NCBI GenBank assembly: GCA_964451925.1
Contig: CAYVKA010000009.1
Coordinates: forward strand, 1 to 64,000
DNA from: Nevskia sp964451925
GTDB lineage: Bacteria; Pseudomonadota; Gammaproteobacteria; Nevskiales; Nevskiaceae
DNA length: 64,000 nucleotides
Direction: 5' to 3'
Position numbers and translations under genes: made by a program. Below the pieces are notes generated by a model, which saw only the letters and a program-made list of their open reading frames with translations, was not told the DNA's origin and made no database searches. This document shows positions 52,951-61,638 of this stretch, one piece after another (the stretch's first letter is position 1; each line of letters opens with the position of its first letter).

Positions 52951-54348
52951 TCAGGCACGACCCAGGGCCTGCAGCGCCTGTGCGGTGCAGTAGGTGTTGA
53001 ACAGCCACTCCGGATCGGCCTGGAAGCGCGCCTCGACGCCCGCGGCACCCTTGGAGTGGTTGCACAGCGACATGCGCCGGTTCTGGAAGTCGTAGATGTG
53101 CACATAGATCCACGACCAGGCCGGATTCTTGCCGTCGGCGCTGAGGATCAGGCGCTTGCCGTCCTTGCCGCCGCCCTTGAACTGGCCGTGCGCCATCTCG
53201 AAGTTCGACCAGATCTTGCCCTGGCGGTCGTAGCGGATGTTGCTGGCCGCCATGCTGTTGCGGGCGTCGACGTAGGCGACGCGCTTCGACACCGGCGAGC
53301 GCGGGTAGCCGGTGGGCTCGCAGCTGGTGACGATGACCTCGGGCGACATCTCGTAGGGGATGTCGAAGAACTTGGGGTTGTCCTTTTGGCGGGGCGGCTC
53401 CCAGTTGTCGTCGTGCCGCGAGAAGTCGGCCGCCCAAGGGCCGAGCATCGGCTTGCGCTCGACGATCTGGTGGTTGCCCCAGGTGAGGAACGGGTCGCCG
53501 GCGGCCCAGGGGTCGCTGAGGAACCACACCGCGCCCGGCACCAGCGGTTCGAAGCGCTGATTGGAGGGAAACTGGCGCACGCGGCGGAACTCCGGCAGGT
53601 AGCCGTAGAGGTCCGGGATCTTGCGCATGTCGTAGTCCCACACGCTGAGGAAGGACGTGCCGCGCACGTCGGGCGAGGCGGCGAAGAACACGCTTTGCCG
53701 GCGCAGCTCGTTTTCCAGGCCCTTGAAGACCTTGCGGTCGGTACGGGCGGTGCTGTTCAGCTCGACCCACTGGAAGTTGTAGTGGTACTCCTGCTTGCCG
53801 TCGCCGCCGTAGTCCTTCTGCTCGATGACGTAGCAGGCGTTGTCGGCACGGCCGATGTTCATGCACATATTGGCCCAGACCTGCTTGCCATCCGTCGGGT
53901 TGACGAACGGCAGGCCGCCCTGCCATTTCTTGCCGTTCTCGTCGGCCACGTTGCCGTTGGCGTCGAAGGTGCCGTGGTGGCCGCTGTGGATGTCCTCGAG
54001 CGTGGCGTCGTAGTAGGCGGCGCTCACCAGGTCGCGCGGGTTCAGGGTCGGGGCCTTGATGTAGATCCTGCGCCCCTCCACACCGCTGATCTGCTCATAG
54101 GTGCCCGGATCGAGCAGATGCTTGACGTATTCGACGTTGTTCTTGTCGATGTAGTCGCCCACCTTCACTTTGCCTTTGGTCTGCGCCTCGACCGACAGCA
54201 ACTCATCCGGGTAGGCTTTCTGGATGTTGTCCAGGTCCTTGGCGAGCAGCTTGTCCCAGGGCATCAGCACGCCTGCGCCCAGCCCGTAGGCAACCGACTG
54301 CATCATTTTGCGGCGCCCGTAGTTGATGTCGTATTTCCTGATTCTCAT
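52951..54348 (-). CDS. DUF1329-family periplasmic protein (LolA-like fold family)
   Basis: A 465-residue protein. DUF1329 features are GVEGRRIYIKAPTLNPRDLV, WVELNSTARTDRKVFKGLEN, RGTSFLSVWDYDMRKIPDLY, YLPEFRRVRQFPSNQRFEPL and AYVDARNSMAASNIRYDRQG. The N-terminus YGRRKMMQSVAYGLGAGVLM has an Arg-Arg pair before a hydrophobic stretch and could be a Tat signal. Members are thought to carry lipid-like molecules with DUF1302 and RND partners. GAGGGG precedes the ATG. Confidence 0.9.
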   Translation of the reverse strand: MRIRKYDINYGRRKMMQSVAYGLGAGVLMPWDKLLAKDLDNIQKAYPDELLSVEAQTKGKVKVGDYIDKNNVEYVKHLLDPGTYEQISGVEGRRIYIKAPTLNPRDLVSAAYYDATLEDIHSGHHGTFDANGNVADENGKKWQGGLPFVNPTDGKQVWANMCMNIGRADNACYVIEQKDYGGDGKQEYHYNFQWVELNSTARTDRKVFKGLENELRRQSVFFAASPDVRGTSFLSVWDYDMRKIPDLYGYLPEFRRVRQFPSNQRFEPLVPGAVWFLSDPWAAGDPFLTWGNHQIVERKPMLGPWAADFSRHDDNWEPPRQKDNPKFFDIPYEMSPEVIVTSCEPTGYPRSPVSKRVAYVDARNSMAASNIRYDRQGKIWSNFEMAHGQFKGGGKDGKRLILSADGKNPAWSWIYVHIYDFQNRRMSLCNHSKGAAGVEARFQADPEWLFNTYCTAQALQALGRA

Positions 54349-54435
54349 CGCAAACCCCTCCTGATTGCGCTCACGCGCCTCGCATCCGTTAAAAACATCC
54401 AACTCAATGTCGGATGATGATCAAACGTGCCCTTC

Positions 54436-56919
54436 TTATTTGCTCGTCAGCGCGACCGAGTCATCTGCTTCGGCAACACGCTGTGACCGTACAGAACTAT
54501 TGCTTTCCCTCGATGCGAATTTGTCGAGATCGATACCCTCGCCGACCATCAGGTCCGTGCGCGTCGCAAACTTCGGCTTGATTAGCCAGACCAGCAGCGG
54601 CAGCACCACCAGCGATAGCACCATGTTGATCAGCATGATCGCCGCCAGCAGCAGGCCCATGTCGGCCATGAACTTCAGGTCGGAAAGGAAGTACCAGGGC
54701 AGGATGCCGATCAGCATGATCGAGGCGGTGAACATGATCGCCTTGCCGGTGGTGGTCATCGACATGGTGATCGCACGCCCCCAGTCCTCGCCCTGCGTGT
54801 GGTATTCCTCGCAGATGCGCGACAGCAGGTAGATGCCGTAGTCGATGCCGACACCGACACCGAGCACGGTGACCAGCACCGAGTTGATGTCCAGGCCGAT
54901 GCCCATCAGGTGCATCGTCGCCAGCAGGTAGTAGTTGGACAGCAGGGTCGGGATCAGCAGGATCACTGCCGCAACCGGCGAACGATAGGCGTAGGTTGCA
55001 ATGATGAAGATCGCCGCGCAGCACAAGCCGACCAGGATCCAGTGATAGCGCTCGACCACGCTGTTCATCGCCTGCTGCAGCGCGATGGTGCCGGAGGCAA
55101 GACGGATGCGGATATGCTGGTGATCCACCCCTAACGCCTCGACCGCCTTGCGCGCTGTCGCCAGCGCGCCGTCCACCGTGGCCTGCTTGTTGTCGCGATA
55201 GAAGAGCGAGACCGTGGAGTTCTGGTAGTGGAAGTCGACCATGTCGGCGAAGTTCAGCGGGTTCTGGCCGAACGCCACCGCGGTCGCCGCAGCGCCGACG
55301 GCCCGGTCGGTCGGATCGATCGACAGCCAGTCCGGATGGCCACCGGAGTAGAGGCGGTTGCCTTCGTCGATGACGTCGGAGAACGAGCGGGTCACGCGTG
55401 CCGGCATCGGCCCGAGCTCGGCGGCCTTCTGGATCGCCTTGGACAGCTGATACGCCTCCAGTGTGCGGGCGGCACGCAGCTTGTTGTCGTTCGGGTCCTT
55501 CGACTCGAGGATGATTTCCAGGGAGTTGACGCCGGGGAAATGGTTGTTGATGTCGCGCACCGCGGTATTGAACTCGGACTTCTGCCAAAGTAGGTTTGTG
55601 CCCTCCACCGGGTTGCCGATGGCGATGTGGCTGCCGAACAAGACCGCGGCGATGGTCAGCGCGCTCATCACAACCAGGGTCAGCTGTGCCCGGCTGCCGA
55701 AGGTCACCAAGGCGATGCCGCGCAAGGCATTCTTCTGCAGCTTGTGGATACCCCTTTCGCGCTCGCCTCCGACGATGGCATCGATGTTGCTCGGCGCCGG
55801 CAGATAGGACAGCAGGATGGCGATCAGCATGACGCCGGTGGGGATCAGGTACACCGCCCACATGCCGCAGAACAGGGCGAAGCGGCGCATCGCCGGGATC
55901 GGCGTCACGCCGATCACGAAGATGGCGATCACGTCGGTCATGATGCCGAGGATGCTGGGGGCCATCATCACGCCCAGGGTCGCCTCGCAGGCTTTCAGCC
56001 GGTCGCGCAGATGGGCATAGACCTCGTAGTAGCGCTCGGTGTACTGGATGCAGTGCGAGAAGGAGCGCGCAACCAGCAACAGCGGCACCACCATCAGCAG
56101 CGGCTCGATCGGAGAATGGATCCAGCCGACCATGCCGAAGCCCCACACCGCGGCGACCAGGCTACACACCACCGGCACCACGATGCCGGTGACGTTGCGC
56201 ATGTAGAAGGCCAGCGCCGAGACCAGCAGGATCAGCGTGACGGCGAAGATTGTGTAGGTCTGCTTCTGCAGCTTGTAGACCCAGCCGGTGAGGATGGGTT
56301 GGCCGACCACGCTGAACGAGTGATTGCTGTCGGTCGCGGCACGGGTCAGGTCGTTGATGGCGGCGAAAACCTTGCCATAGTCGAGCTGATCCTCGCGGAA
56401 CGACAGGCGCAGCAGGGTCGCGGTCTGATCGGCCGAGACCAGATAGGTGCGAGCGATCGGCGAGCGCTCGACCTTGCGCTCGAGGTCCGCCAGATCCTTG
56501 GGATCGGTCGGCACGTGGTTGCCCATCAGCGGGTTCATCTGAATGCCGTCGGCGGTGGCCTCGGCATAGGTCGCCTTCTCGGTCGTGATGGACAGAATTC
56601 GATCGTGGTCCACACCGGGGATCAGGTCGACGTCACGGGTGAGCTTCCAGATCTTCTCCATCGTGTCGGCGTTGTAGATCTTCTGGCCGTCGGTGCGCTT
56701 CAGCATGATGGTGACGGTCAGCGGATCACCGAAGTTGGGATGATCGTGGTACGCCTGCACGAAGGGATCATCGGTGGGCAGCAGGTCGGCGAAGATCGTG
56801 CGGATGTCCAGCCGCGGCAGGCCCGCGGCGAAGAACAGCGTGACGAAAGCGAAGAAGATACCGACCGAACGGCGGTGCGCAACAACCCAGGCCGCAACCC
56901 GGAAGCGGAACGTATCCAT
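54436..56919 (-). CDS. RND-superfamily (MMPL-like) permease
   Basis: An 827-residue inner-membrane transporter with about 12 helices in two similar halves. It has a first helix (VGIFFAFVTLFFAAG), a large periplasmic loop (~45-210), a cluster of five helices (IFAVTLILLVSALAFYMRNV, VPVVCSLVAAVWGFGMVGW) and the second half with VLVTVLGVGVGIDYGIYLLS and MFTASIMLIGILPWYFLSD. This is the hydrophobe/sterol-sensing-like branch rather than AcrB. Its ATG overlaps the TAA of a small upstream frame (TAATG). It heads the transport block DUF1329-YCF48-DUF1302. Confidence 0.94.
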   Translation of the reverse strand: MDTFRFRVAAWVVAHRRSVGIFFAFVTLFFAAGLPRLDIRTIFADLLPTDDPFVQAYHDHPNFGDPLTVTIMLKRTDGQKIYNADTMEKIWKLTRDVDLIPGVDHDRILSITTEKATYAEATADGIQMNPLMGNHVPTDPKDLADLERKVERSPIARTYLVSADQTATLLRLSFREDQLDYGKVFAAINDLTRAATDSNHSFSVVGQPILTGWVYKLQKQTYTIFAVTLILLVSALAFYMRNVTGIVVPVVCSLVAAVWGFGMVGWIHSPIEPLLMVVPLLLVARSFSHCIQYTERYYEVYAHLRDRLKACEATLGVMMAPSILGIMTDVIAIFVIGVTPIPAMRRFALFCGMWAVYLIPTGVMLIAILLSYLPAPSNIDAIVGGERERGIHKLQKNALRGIALVTFGSRAQLTLVVMSALTIAAVLFGSHIAIGNPVEGTNLLWQKSEFNTAVRDINNHFPGVNSLEIILESKDPNDNKLRAARTLEAYQLSKAIQKAAELGPMPARVTRSFSDVIDEGNRLYSGGHPDWLSIDPTDRAVGAAATAVAFGQNPLNFADMVDFHYQNSTVSLFYRDNKQATVDGALATARKAVEALGVDHQHIRIRLASGTIALQQAMNSVVERYHWILVGLCCAAIFIIATYAYRSPVAAVILLIPTLLSNYYLLATMHLMGIGLDINSVLVTVLGVGVGIDYGIYLLSRICEEYHTQGEDWGRAITMSMTTTGKAIMFTASIMLIGILPWYFLSDLKFMADMGLLLAAIMLINMVLSLVVLPLLVWLIKPKFATRTDLMVGEGIDLDKFASRESNSSVRSQRVAEADDSVALTSK

Positions 56920-57128
56920 TAGTGCTGAACGCCTCTAGCTAGTGCTGCTTGACCGCGGCTCCCAAACGCCGGGGCCTGGGAATCGCGCAGGGAACGATTG
57001 GCAGTCGTGAAGCTTGCTTCGCCATGGCACTGCCCCGCTTTCTGTGGCGGGCACACTATCGACGAGCACGGCGAAGCGATCGCATGAAACAGCGAACGCG
57101 CCAACTCTGAGCGGATCATTTGGTACAT
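56919..57128 (-). CDS. Small uncharacterised ORF coupled to the RND gene
   Basis: A 69-residue frame starting MYQMIRSELARSLFHAIASP, with an excellent ribosome binding site (GTGGAGGAGAAG just before ATG) and a stop overlapping the RND start (TAATG). The sequence has no recognised domain, and its second half looks compositionally random, so it may be a leader ORF for translational coupling or a gene remnant. Confidence 0.4.
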   Translation of the reverse strand: MYQMIRSELARSLFHAIASPCSSIVCPPQKAGQCHGEASFTTANRSLRDSQAPAFGSRGQAALARGVQH

Positions 57129-57211
57129 CTTCTCCTCCACGTTGTGTCGCTTGGCCGATGTCCAGCCAGCGACTACTCTTTATAAAAACTTTCCAGACTT
57201 CACTGGCCCGT

Positions 57212-57430
57212 CTAGAGCGGGTCCAGGAACATCACTCGATTTCGCGTACAAAACTCTTCGAACGCGTGCTCGGGCAGGATCAACTCGACAAAGAGCTCCG
57301 GGTGATGGATCGAGAACTGAAACTCGACATAGCCATCCCTTCGCCGCTGCGTGATGCGCACGAGCCTGCGTGCGATATCGGCCGAAGGTTCGGCGCTTCG
57401 CTCTTGCCTTTCAATCGTGTCTTCCTCCAT
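57212..57430 (-). CDS. Orphan phenol-hydroxylase P0 (DmpK/TomA0)-like subunit
   Basis: A 72-residue protein whose core, RLVRITQRRRDGYVEFQFSI then HPELFVELILPEHAFEEFC and NRVMFLD, matches the family of small assembly subunits encoded first in phenol hydroxylase operons (DmpK). In those operons it precedes the hydroxylase subunits; here none follow, and the next genes are a small ORF and the RND permease. It stops soon after the FCxxN motif, shorter than DmpK, so it may be truncated. A -24/-12 promoter lies about 30 bases upstream. Confidence 0.8.
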   Translation of the reverse strand: MEEDTIERQERSAEPSADIARRLVRITQRRRDGYVEFQFSIHHPELFVELILPEHAFEEFCTRNRVMFLDPL

Positions 57431-57459
57431 GCGATTGACTTGTTATGAATTGCTCTAAA

Positions 57460-57475
57460 AGCGATAAGCGTGCCA
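57460..57475 (-). promoter_or_regulatory. Sigma-54 promoter of the P0/RND block
   Basis: Minus-strand TGGCACGCTTATCGCT matches TGGCACGNNNNTTGCW with a single T to C change. The predicted start near 57448 is 18 bases before the P0-like ATG. Confidence 0.7.
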
Positions 57476-57574
57476 ACTGCGCAACATCGACATACGTCTT
57501 CACAAGTAATTGAAATTGTTGTTATTATTATCAGAAGACGATCGGGGCGAAGCTCGATTTTTTAAGAAAACTCT

Positions 57575-57620
57575 TAATCTTTGATGAGTCTTTGTTTAAT
57601 GCTTTGATCAATCATTAAGA
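57575..57620. promoter_or_regulatory. Enhancer-like sites for a XylR/DmpR-type activator
   Basis: TTGATGAGTCTTTG (from 57581) and TTTAATGCTTTGATCAATC with following ATTAAG (57595-57619) contain TTGATCAA-type half-sites resembling DmpR/XylR binding sites. They lie 100-150 bases upstream of the -24/-12 element. Confidence 0.5.
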
Positions 57621-57768
57621 AACTGAATTACCGCCTCTTTCGGCGCGCGCACATTGATGGACTACGCGTCATCTTTTCCTGCCGAACATCGAGACCTAAA
57701 TTGGTGGACGATCCGCTTCGCGCCATGAATCCCAGCTGCGGTCGACGACAATCTTCGATGCTTCAGGC

Positions 57769-59568
57769 TCAGGATCGACGGCGGAACAAGCCCGAGAAGC
57801 CCAGCTTTTGAGCACGGTAGGCGATCTGCGCCCGCGTCAGCCCAAGATCCCGGGCGGCCGCCGACAAGTTTCCCCGGTGCCGCTCGAGCGCAGTGCGGAG
57901 CCGGTCGGCCGGGACCAAGTCGAGCGCGAAAGGATCGTACGCGGACGCCGCCGATGGAATGCCCGAGGCGATGGAGCGCTCCATGTTGGGTTCTTCATCG
58001 CAATCGACCAGTTGCCCCGATGCCGAGGGATTCATCAAGCCTCGGCGCTTGCTTCGCGCCACGATCTCGGGAAGATGGCAAACGTCGATGGAGCCACCAT
58101 CCGTCGCCAGGATTACGGCACGTTCGATCACGTTCTCCAGCTCGCGCACGTTGCCAGGCCAGTCATGCGCAAGCAGCGCATCGATTGCGCGCCCGGTGAA
58201 GCCGGACACGTCACGGTGGTGACGCGCAGTCAGGCGATCAAGGAAATATTCCATTAGCAGCGAAATATCCTCGATCCTCTCGCGCAAGGGTGGAATCTGG
58301 ACCGGATAGACGTTCAAACGGTAGAACAGGTCTTCGCGGAACGTCTTGCGCTCCACGGCGTCCCGCAAATCCTCGTTGGTGGCCGCGACGATGCGCACGT
58401 CCACCAGCCGCTGCTTGCTGTCGCCGACCCGCTCGATCTCGCCTTCCTGCACCGCGCGGAGCAGCTTGCTCTGGGCCGGCAGGCTCAGGCAGCCAAGCTC
58501 GTCGAGGAACAGCGTGCCGCCGTTGGCCCGTTCGAAGCGGCCGGGCCTGCTGCTGACCGCGCCTGTGAACGCGCCCTTTTCCACCCCGAACAACTCAGCC
58601 TCGATCAGCTGCTCTGGAATGGCAGCACAGTTGACCGCGATGAACGGCTTGTCCGAGCGCGAACTCTCGCCGTGGAGCGCGCGCGCGAACATTTCCTTGC
58701 CGACACCGCTTTCGCCCAGGATCAGGACCGGGGCATCAGTCGGCGCCACCCGCTTGATGGCGTGGCAGACGATGTTGAAGCCGGCGGATGCTCCAACCAG
58801 CATGCGGGCGTCGTGATAGCGCCCCGCCCCAGCAGCAGCCCCGCGCTCGCCGCGCGCCGAGCTGTCGCGGGCTTTGGAGGCGCCGAAATCGACGATGGTG
58901 CGGTTGACGAAACCCTGCGCCCGGAAATAGGAGACGTCCTCGTCGGCGTCTTCCCATTCTTCCAGGGGCTTGCCGATGATGCGGCAGGTGGAGTCTCCTG
59001 TGGCCCGGCAGGAGACTTCCCGATAGAGGATCGAGCGTCCCATGAAGGCGCTGGAGTAGCCGCTGGCGTAGCCGATCTGCATCCAGCACACCGCCTCGGA
59101 ACCGACGCCGTAGGCCATGATGTGGGCTTCGTCTTCGATCGATTCGTGCCAGATGAACTCGCCGTAGTGGTGGCCGCGCTCGACGTCGACCTCCACCTTC
59201 ACCGCCTCCACCAACACGATGCCCTCGAGCGCGTGCAGCTGGGGGCCGACGCAGAACCGCTCGAAGTAGCTCAGGTCGGCGCGAACCTTCTTCGCGAGCT
59301 CGGCATCCCGGGCGCCGGACTGGTAGCCCATGCGCGTCAGGATTCCGCGCGCCTCGGCGATTCCCACCGTCTCGATCAATTCCTGTCGCAGCGTGCCGAA
59401 GGCGCCAGTGTGGAGCAAGAACATGCGCTTGCTGTCGAGCCAGATGTGGCCTGCCTCTGGGGCAAACCGGAGACGCGACAGCAGGTCTTCGCGCTGCAGG
59501 TGCTGCATCCGCTCGGAGGCTTCGCCGGCTCCACGTTGCGCCGGCTTTGGAGGCATGAACTGCTTCAT
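57769..59568 (-). CDS. Sigma-54-dependent activator, XylR/DmpR type (copy 2)
   Basis: A 599-residue paralog of the activator at 43972-45777, nearly colinear with it. The sensor (V4R) has CWMQIGYASGYSSAFMGRSI. The AAA+ domain has GESGVGKE, GAFTGA, GTLFLDELGCLSLPAQSKLL and FREDLFYRLNVYPVQIPPL. The Fis-type helix-turn-helix includes RGNLSAAARDLGLTRAQIAY. GAGGTGG lies before the ATG. It likely activates the P0/RND promoter just downstream and perhaps the catabolic operon around it. By eye the two sensor domains are about three-quarters identical, so ligands may be shared. Confidence 0.95.
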   Translation of the reverse strand: MKQFMPPKPAQRGAGEASERMQHLQREDLLSRLRFAPEAGHIWLDSKRMFLLHTGAFGTLRQELIETVGIAEARGILTRMGYQSGARDAELAKKVRADLSYFERFCVGPQLHALEGIVLVEAVKVEVDVERGHHYGEFIWHESIEDEAHIMAYGVGSEAVCWMQIGYASGYSSAFMGRSILYREVSCRATGDSTCRIIGKPLEEWEDADEDVSYFRAQGFVNRTIVDFGASKARDSSARGERGAAAGAGRYHDARMLVGASAGFNIVCHAIKRVAPTDAPVLILGESGVGKEMFARALHGESSRSDKPFIAVNCAAIPEQLIEAELFGVEKGAFTGAVSSRPGRFERANGGTLFLDELGCLSLPAQSKLLRAVQEGEIERVGDSKQRLVDVRIVAATNEDLRDAVERKTFREDLFYRLNVYPVQIPPLRERIEDISLLMEYFLDRLTARHHRDVSGFTGRAIDALLAHDWPGNVRELENVIERAVILATDGGSIDVCHLPEIVARSKRRGLMNPSASGQLVDCDEEPNMERSIASGIPSAASAYDPFALDLVPADRLRTALERHRGNLSAAARDLGLTRAQIAYRAQKLGFSGLFRRRS

Positions 59569-59624
59569 TCCACCTCACCTCTCTCGATGTACGGGCGCTT
59601 GGACATGGTCGCTGGCGCCGCCGC

Positions 59625-60467
59625 CTAGGCCTGCTTGCCGTCCGCTTCCGCGAAAAAGTCCATCAGCAGGCGGGTGAAGCGCGCGGCCTGTTCGATCTGC
59701 GTCCAGTGCCCGCAACGGCTGAAAACGTGCAGCTGCGAATGGGGAATCAGTTCGAGCAGCTTGTAGGCGTTGGATAGGGGGATGACCCGATCGTCGCGCC
59801 CGTGAATGACCAGCGTCTCGTGCGGGAGCGCCCGGATCGCCTGCTCCGGGCTGGCCATGGCGTCGACCCAACGCTGCCGCGGCGCCGGAAACATCGCTTC
59901 GTAGGACTCCTGGAAGCCGGGGCGGATGCTGGCCTCGTAGCGGATCCTGGCCAGCTCGTCGTCGACGCGGCGGCTGTCACTGGAGAACATGCCGATCAGG
60001 CGGCGCATCGCTTCGAGCGAGGGCTGGTAACCCCACACCGCATCGAGCCCCGGGGTGATCTGGAACGGCACGCCGACGCTGCCCATCAGCACCAGCCGGT
60101 TGACCCGCTGTGGATGGCGGATGGCCAGGGCCAGGGCCAGGGCGCCGCCGAAGGAGTTGCCGACGAGATGGGCGCGCTCGATGCCGAGCGCGTCCATCAC
60201 ACCGACCAGGTGCGCCACCCAGCCGTCCATGCCGTAGACGAAGCCCCTGGGCCGCTCGGTGAAGCCGAAGCCCACCAGGTCCGGCGCCACGACGCGGAAT
60301 CCGGCCGACAGCACCGGCATGGTCAGGCGCCAGTTGGCGTAGGCGCTGACCCCGGGCCCGGAGCCATGGATGAACACCACCGGATAGCCCGCGCCGACGT
60401 CGTGGACGTTGGTCTGCAGGCCGGCGGCCCGGACCAGCTTGCCCATTTCTGGATTGGAGTCGAACAT
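59625..60467 (-). CDS. Alpha/beta hydrolase, meta-cleavage product hydrolase-like
   Basis: A 280-residue hydrolase of the DmpD/XylF/TodF type that cleaves C-C bonds in ring-fission products such as 2-hydroxymuconic semialdehyde. It shows VVFIHGSGPGVSAYANWRLT (oxyanion region), the nucleophile in AHLVGNSFGGALALALA, the Asp in VIHGRDDRVIPLSN and the His in VFSRCGHWTQIEQA. No ring-cleavage dioxygenase is in the window, so its true substrate is open. It is the last gene of the minus-strand catabolic operon. Confidence 0.9.
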   Translation of the reverse strand: MFDSNPEMGKLVRAAGLQTNVHDVGAGYPVVFIHGSGPGVSAYANWRLTMPVLSAGFRVVAPDLVGFGFTERPRGFVYGMDGWVAHLVGVMDALGIERAHLVGNSFGGALALALAIRHPQRVNRLVLMGSVGVPFQITPGLDAVWGYQPSLEAMRRLIGMFSSDSRRVDDELARIRYEASIRPGFQESYEAMFPAPRQRWVDAMASPEQAIRALPHETLVIHGRDDRVIPLSNAYKLLELIPHSQLHVFSRCGHWTQIEQAARFTRLLMDFFAEADGKQA

Positions 60468-60513
60468 TTGTGCTCCCGCGATGGAAATCGTGCGCTAGGC
60501 TGCCGTGCCGCGA

Positions 60514-61575
60514 TCAGGGCCGGATCAGGACCTTCATCGCGTTGTCGGTCTTGCGGTGGAATGTCGCAAACGCTTGGTCGATGTCCTCCAGTGCGAAGCT
60601 GTGCGAGAAGTACTCCTCGGGATGGATCACCCCGCGCTCCAGCAGCTGGATCGCCTCCCGCATGTACGGCGTCGCGTTGGCGAAGCCGTTCATGTGCAGG
60701 CTGATGTTGCGCAGGAACACGTCGGCCAGATTGAGGTTGAAGGTGCTGTCGCAGAACACGCCGACGGCCGCGATGACGCCGCCGGGGCGCACCAGGTCGA
60801 GGCTCATCTGCAGCGACTCCGGATATCCCACCACCTCGATCACCTTGTCGAAGCCGCGGCCGCCGGTTTCGGCCAACGCCAGCTCCTTCCAGCCCTCGCG
60901 GGCGCTGTTGATGCCAACCGCCCCCTTGCCGCGGGCCGTCTCCAGGCGCCTCTCGATGCGGTCGATGGCCACCAGCGGCGCCGCCCCGCGTTGCAGGGCG
61001 AGGTCCAGCGCCATCATCCCGGTGGGACCGCAGCCGATGACGGCGACCCTCTCGCCGATGCGTATGTCGGCCAGGCGGTTGGCGATGATCGCGGTGGGCA
61101 GGTTGCACGACAGCGTCACCGCCGCCTCGTCCGGAATAGCCCTCGGCACCTTGAGGGCGTGCTGGTCGGCATGGGGGATGACCATGGCCTCGGCGTGGGT
61201 GCCGTTCATGCTGCCGAACGGCACGCCGAAGCCGTAGACCGCCTTGGCGGTGGTTTCGCAATGGGCGGTCTGGCCGACCTGGCACATCGGGCAGTCGCCG
61301 CAGGACACCGAGTAGCCCATGCTGACCCGGTCCCCCGGCTTGAAGCGGGCGACCGCACGGCCGGTTTCCAACACCTCGCCGATCAGCTCATGGCCGGTCT
61401 GCGACTTGCCCTTCTCCATGATCGGGTCGAGCGCGCCGCGGTACAGGTGCAGGTCGGAGCCGCAAATGGAGGTGGCGACGACCTTGACCAGCATCTCGTG
61501 GTCGGCCCGCAGGGCCGCGTCCGGAATGTCGGTGCAGCGGATGTTTTCCGGTGCGTAGTAGACGGCTGCTTTCAT
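60514..61575 (-). CDS. Zinc-dependent alcohol dehydrogenase (FDH-like group)
   Basis: A 353-residue medium-chain dehydrogenase. Catalytic zinc site: TSICGSDLHLYRG and QTGHELIGEVLE. Structural zinc: CGDCPMCQVGQTAHC. NAD loop: VAVIGCGPTGMMALDLAL. Resembles threonine-dehydrogenase/formaldehyde-dehydrogenase-like oxidoreductases. It probably oxidises an alcohol produced by the monooxygenase upstream (inference from operon position). Confidence 0.92.
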   Translation of the reverse strand: MKAAVYYAPENIRCTDIPDAALRADHEMLVKVVATSICGSDLHLYRGALDPIMEKGKSQTGHELIGEVLETGRAVARFKPGDRVSMGYSVSCGDCPMCQVGQTAHCETTAKAVYGFGVPFGSMNGTHAEAMVIPHADQHALKVPRAIPDEAAVTLSCNLPTAIIANRLADIRIGERVAVIGCGPTGMMALDLALQRGAAPLVAIDRIERRLETARGKGAVGINSAREGWKELALAETGGRGFDKVIEVVGYPESLQMSLDLVRPGGVIAAVGVFCDSTFNLNLADVFLRNISLHMNGFANATPYMREAIQLLERGVIHPEEYFSHSFALEDIDQAFATFHRKTDNAMKVLIRP

Positions 61576-61638
61576 CTGATCCTCTCCTCGCTCCTTCGAT
61601 GTTCTTCTTATGAAAGGACTGCCCGCGGCAACAGGGCG

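Larger units (their letters stand above)
57431..57768. other. 338-base regulatory region between activator 2 and the P0-like gene
   Basis: AT-rich intergenic DNA carrying the -24/-12 candidate (57460-57475) and enhancer-like sequences (57575-57620). No gene is supported. The layout, activator gene upstream then sigma-54 promoter then P0-type gene, mirrors dmpR-dmpK-type arrangements. Confidence 0.65.
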
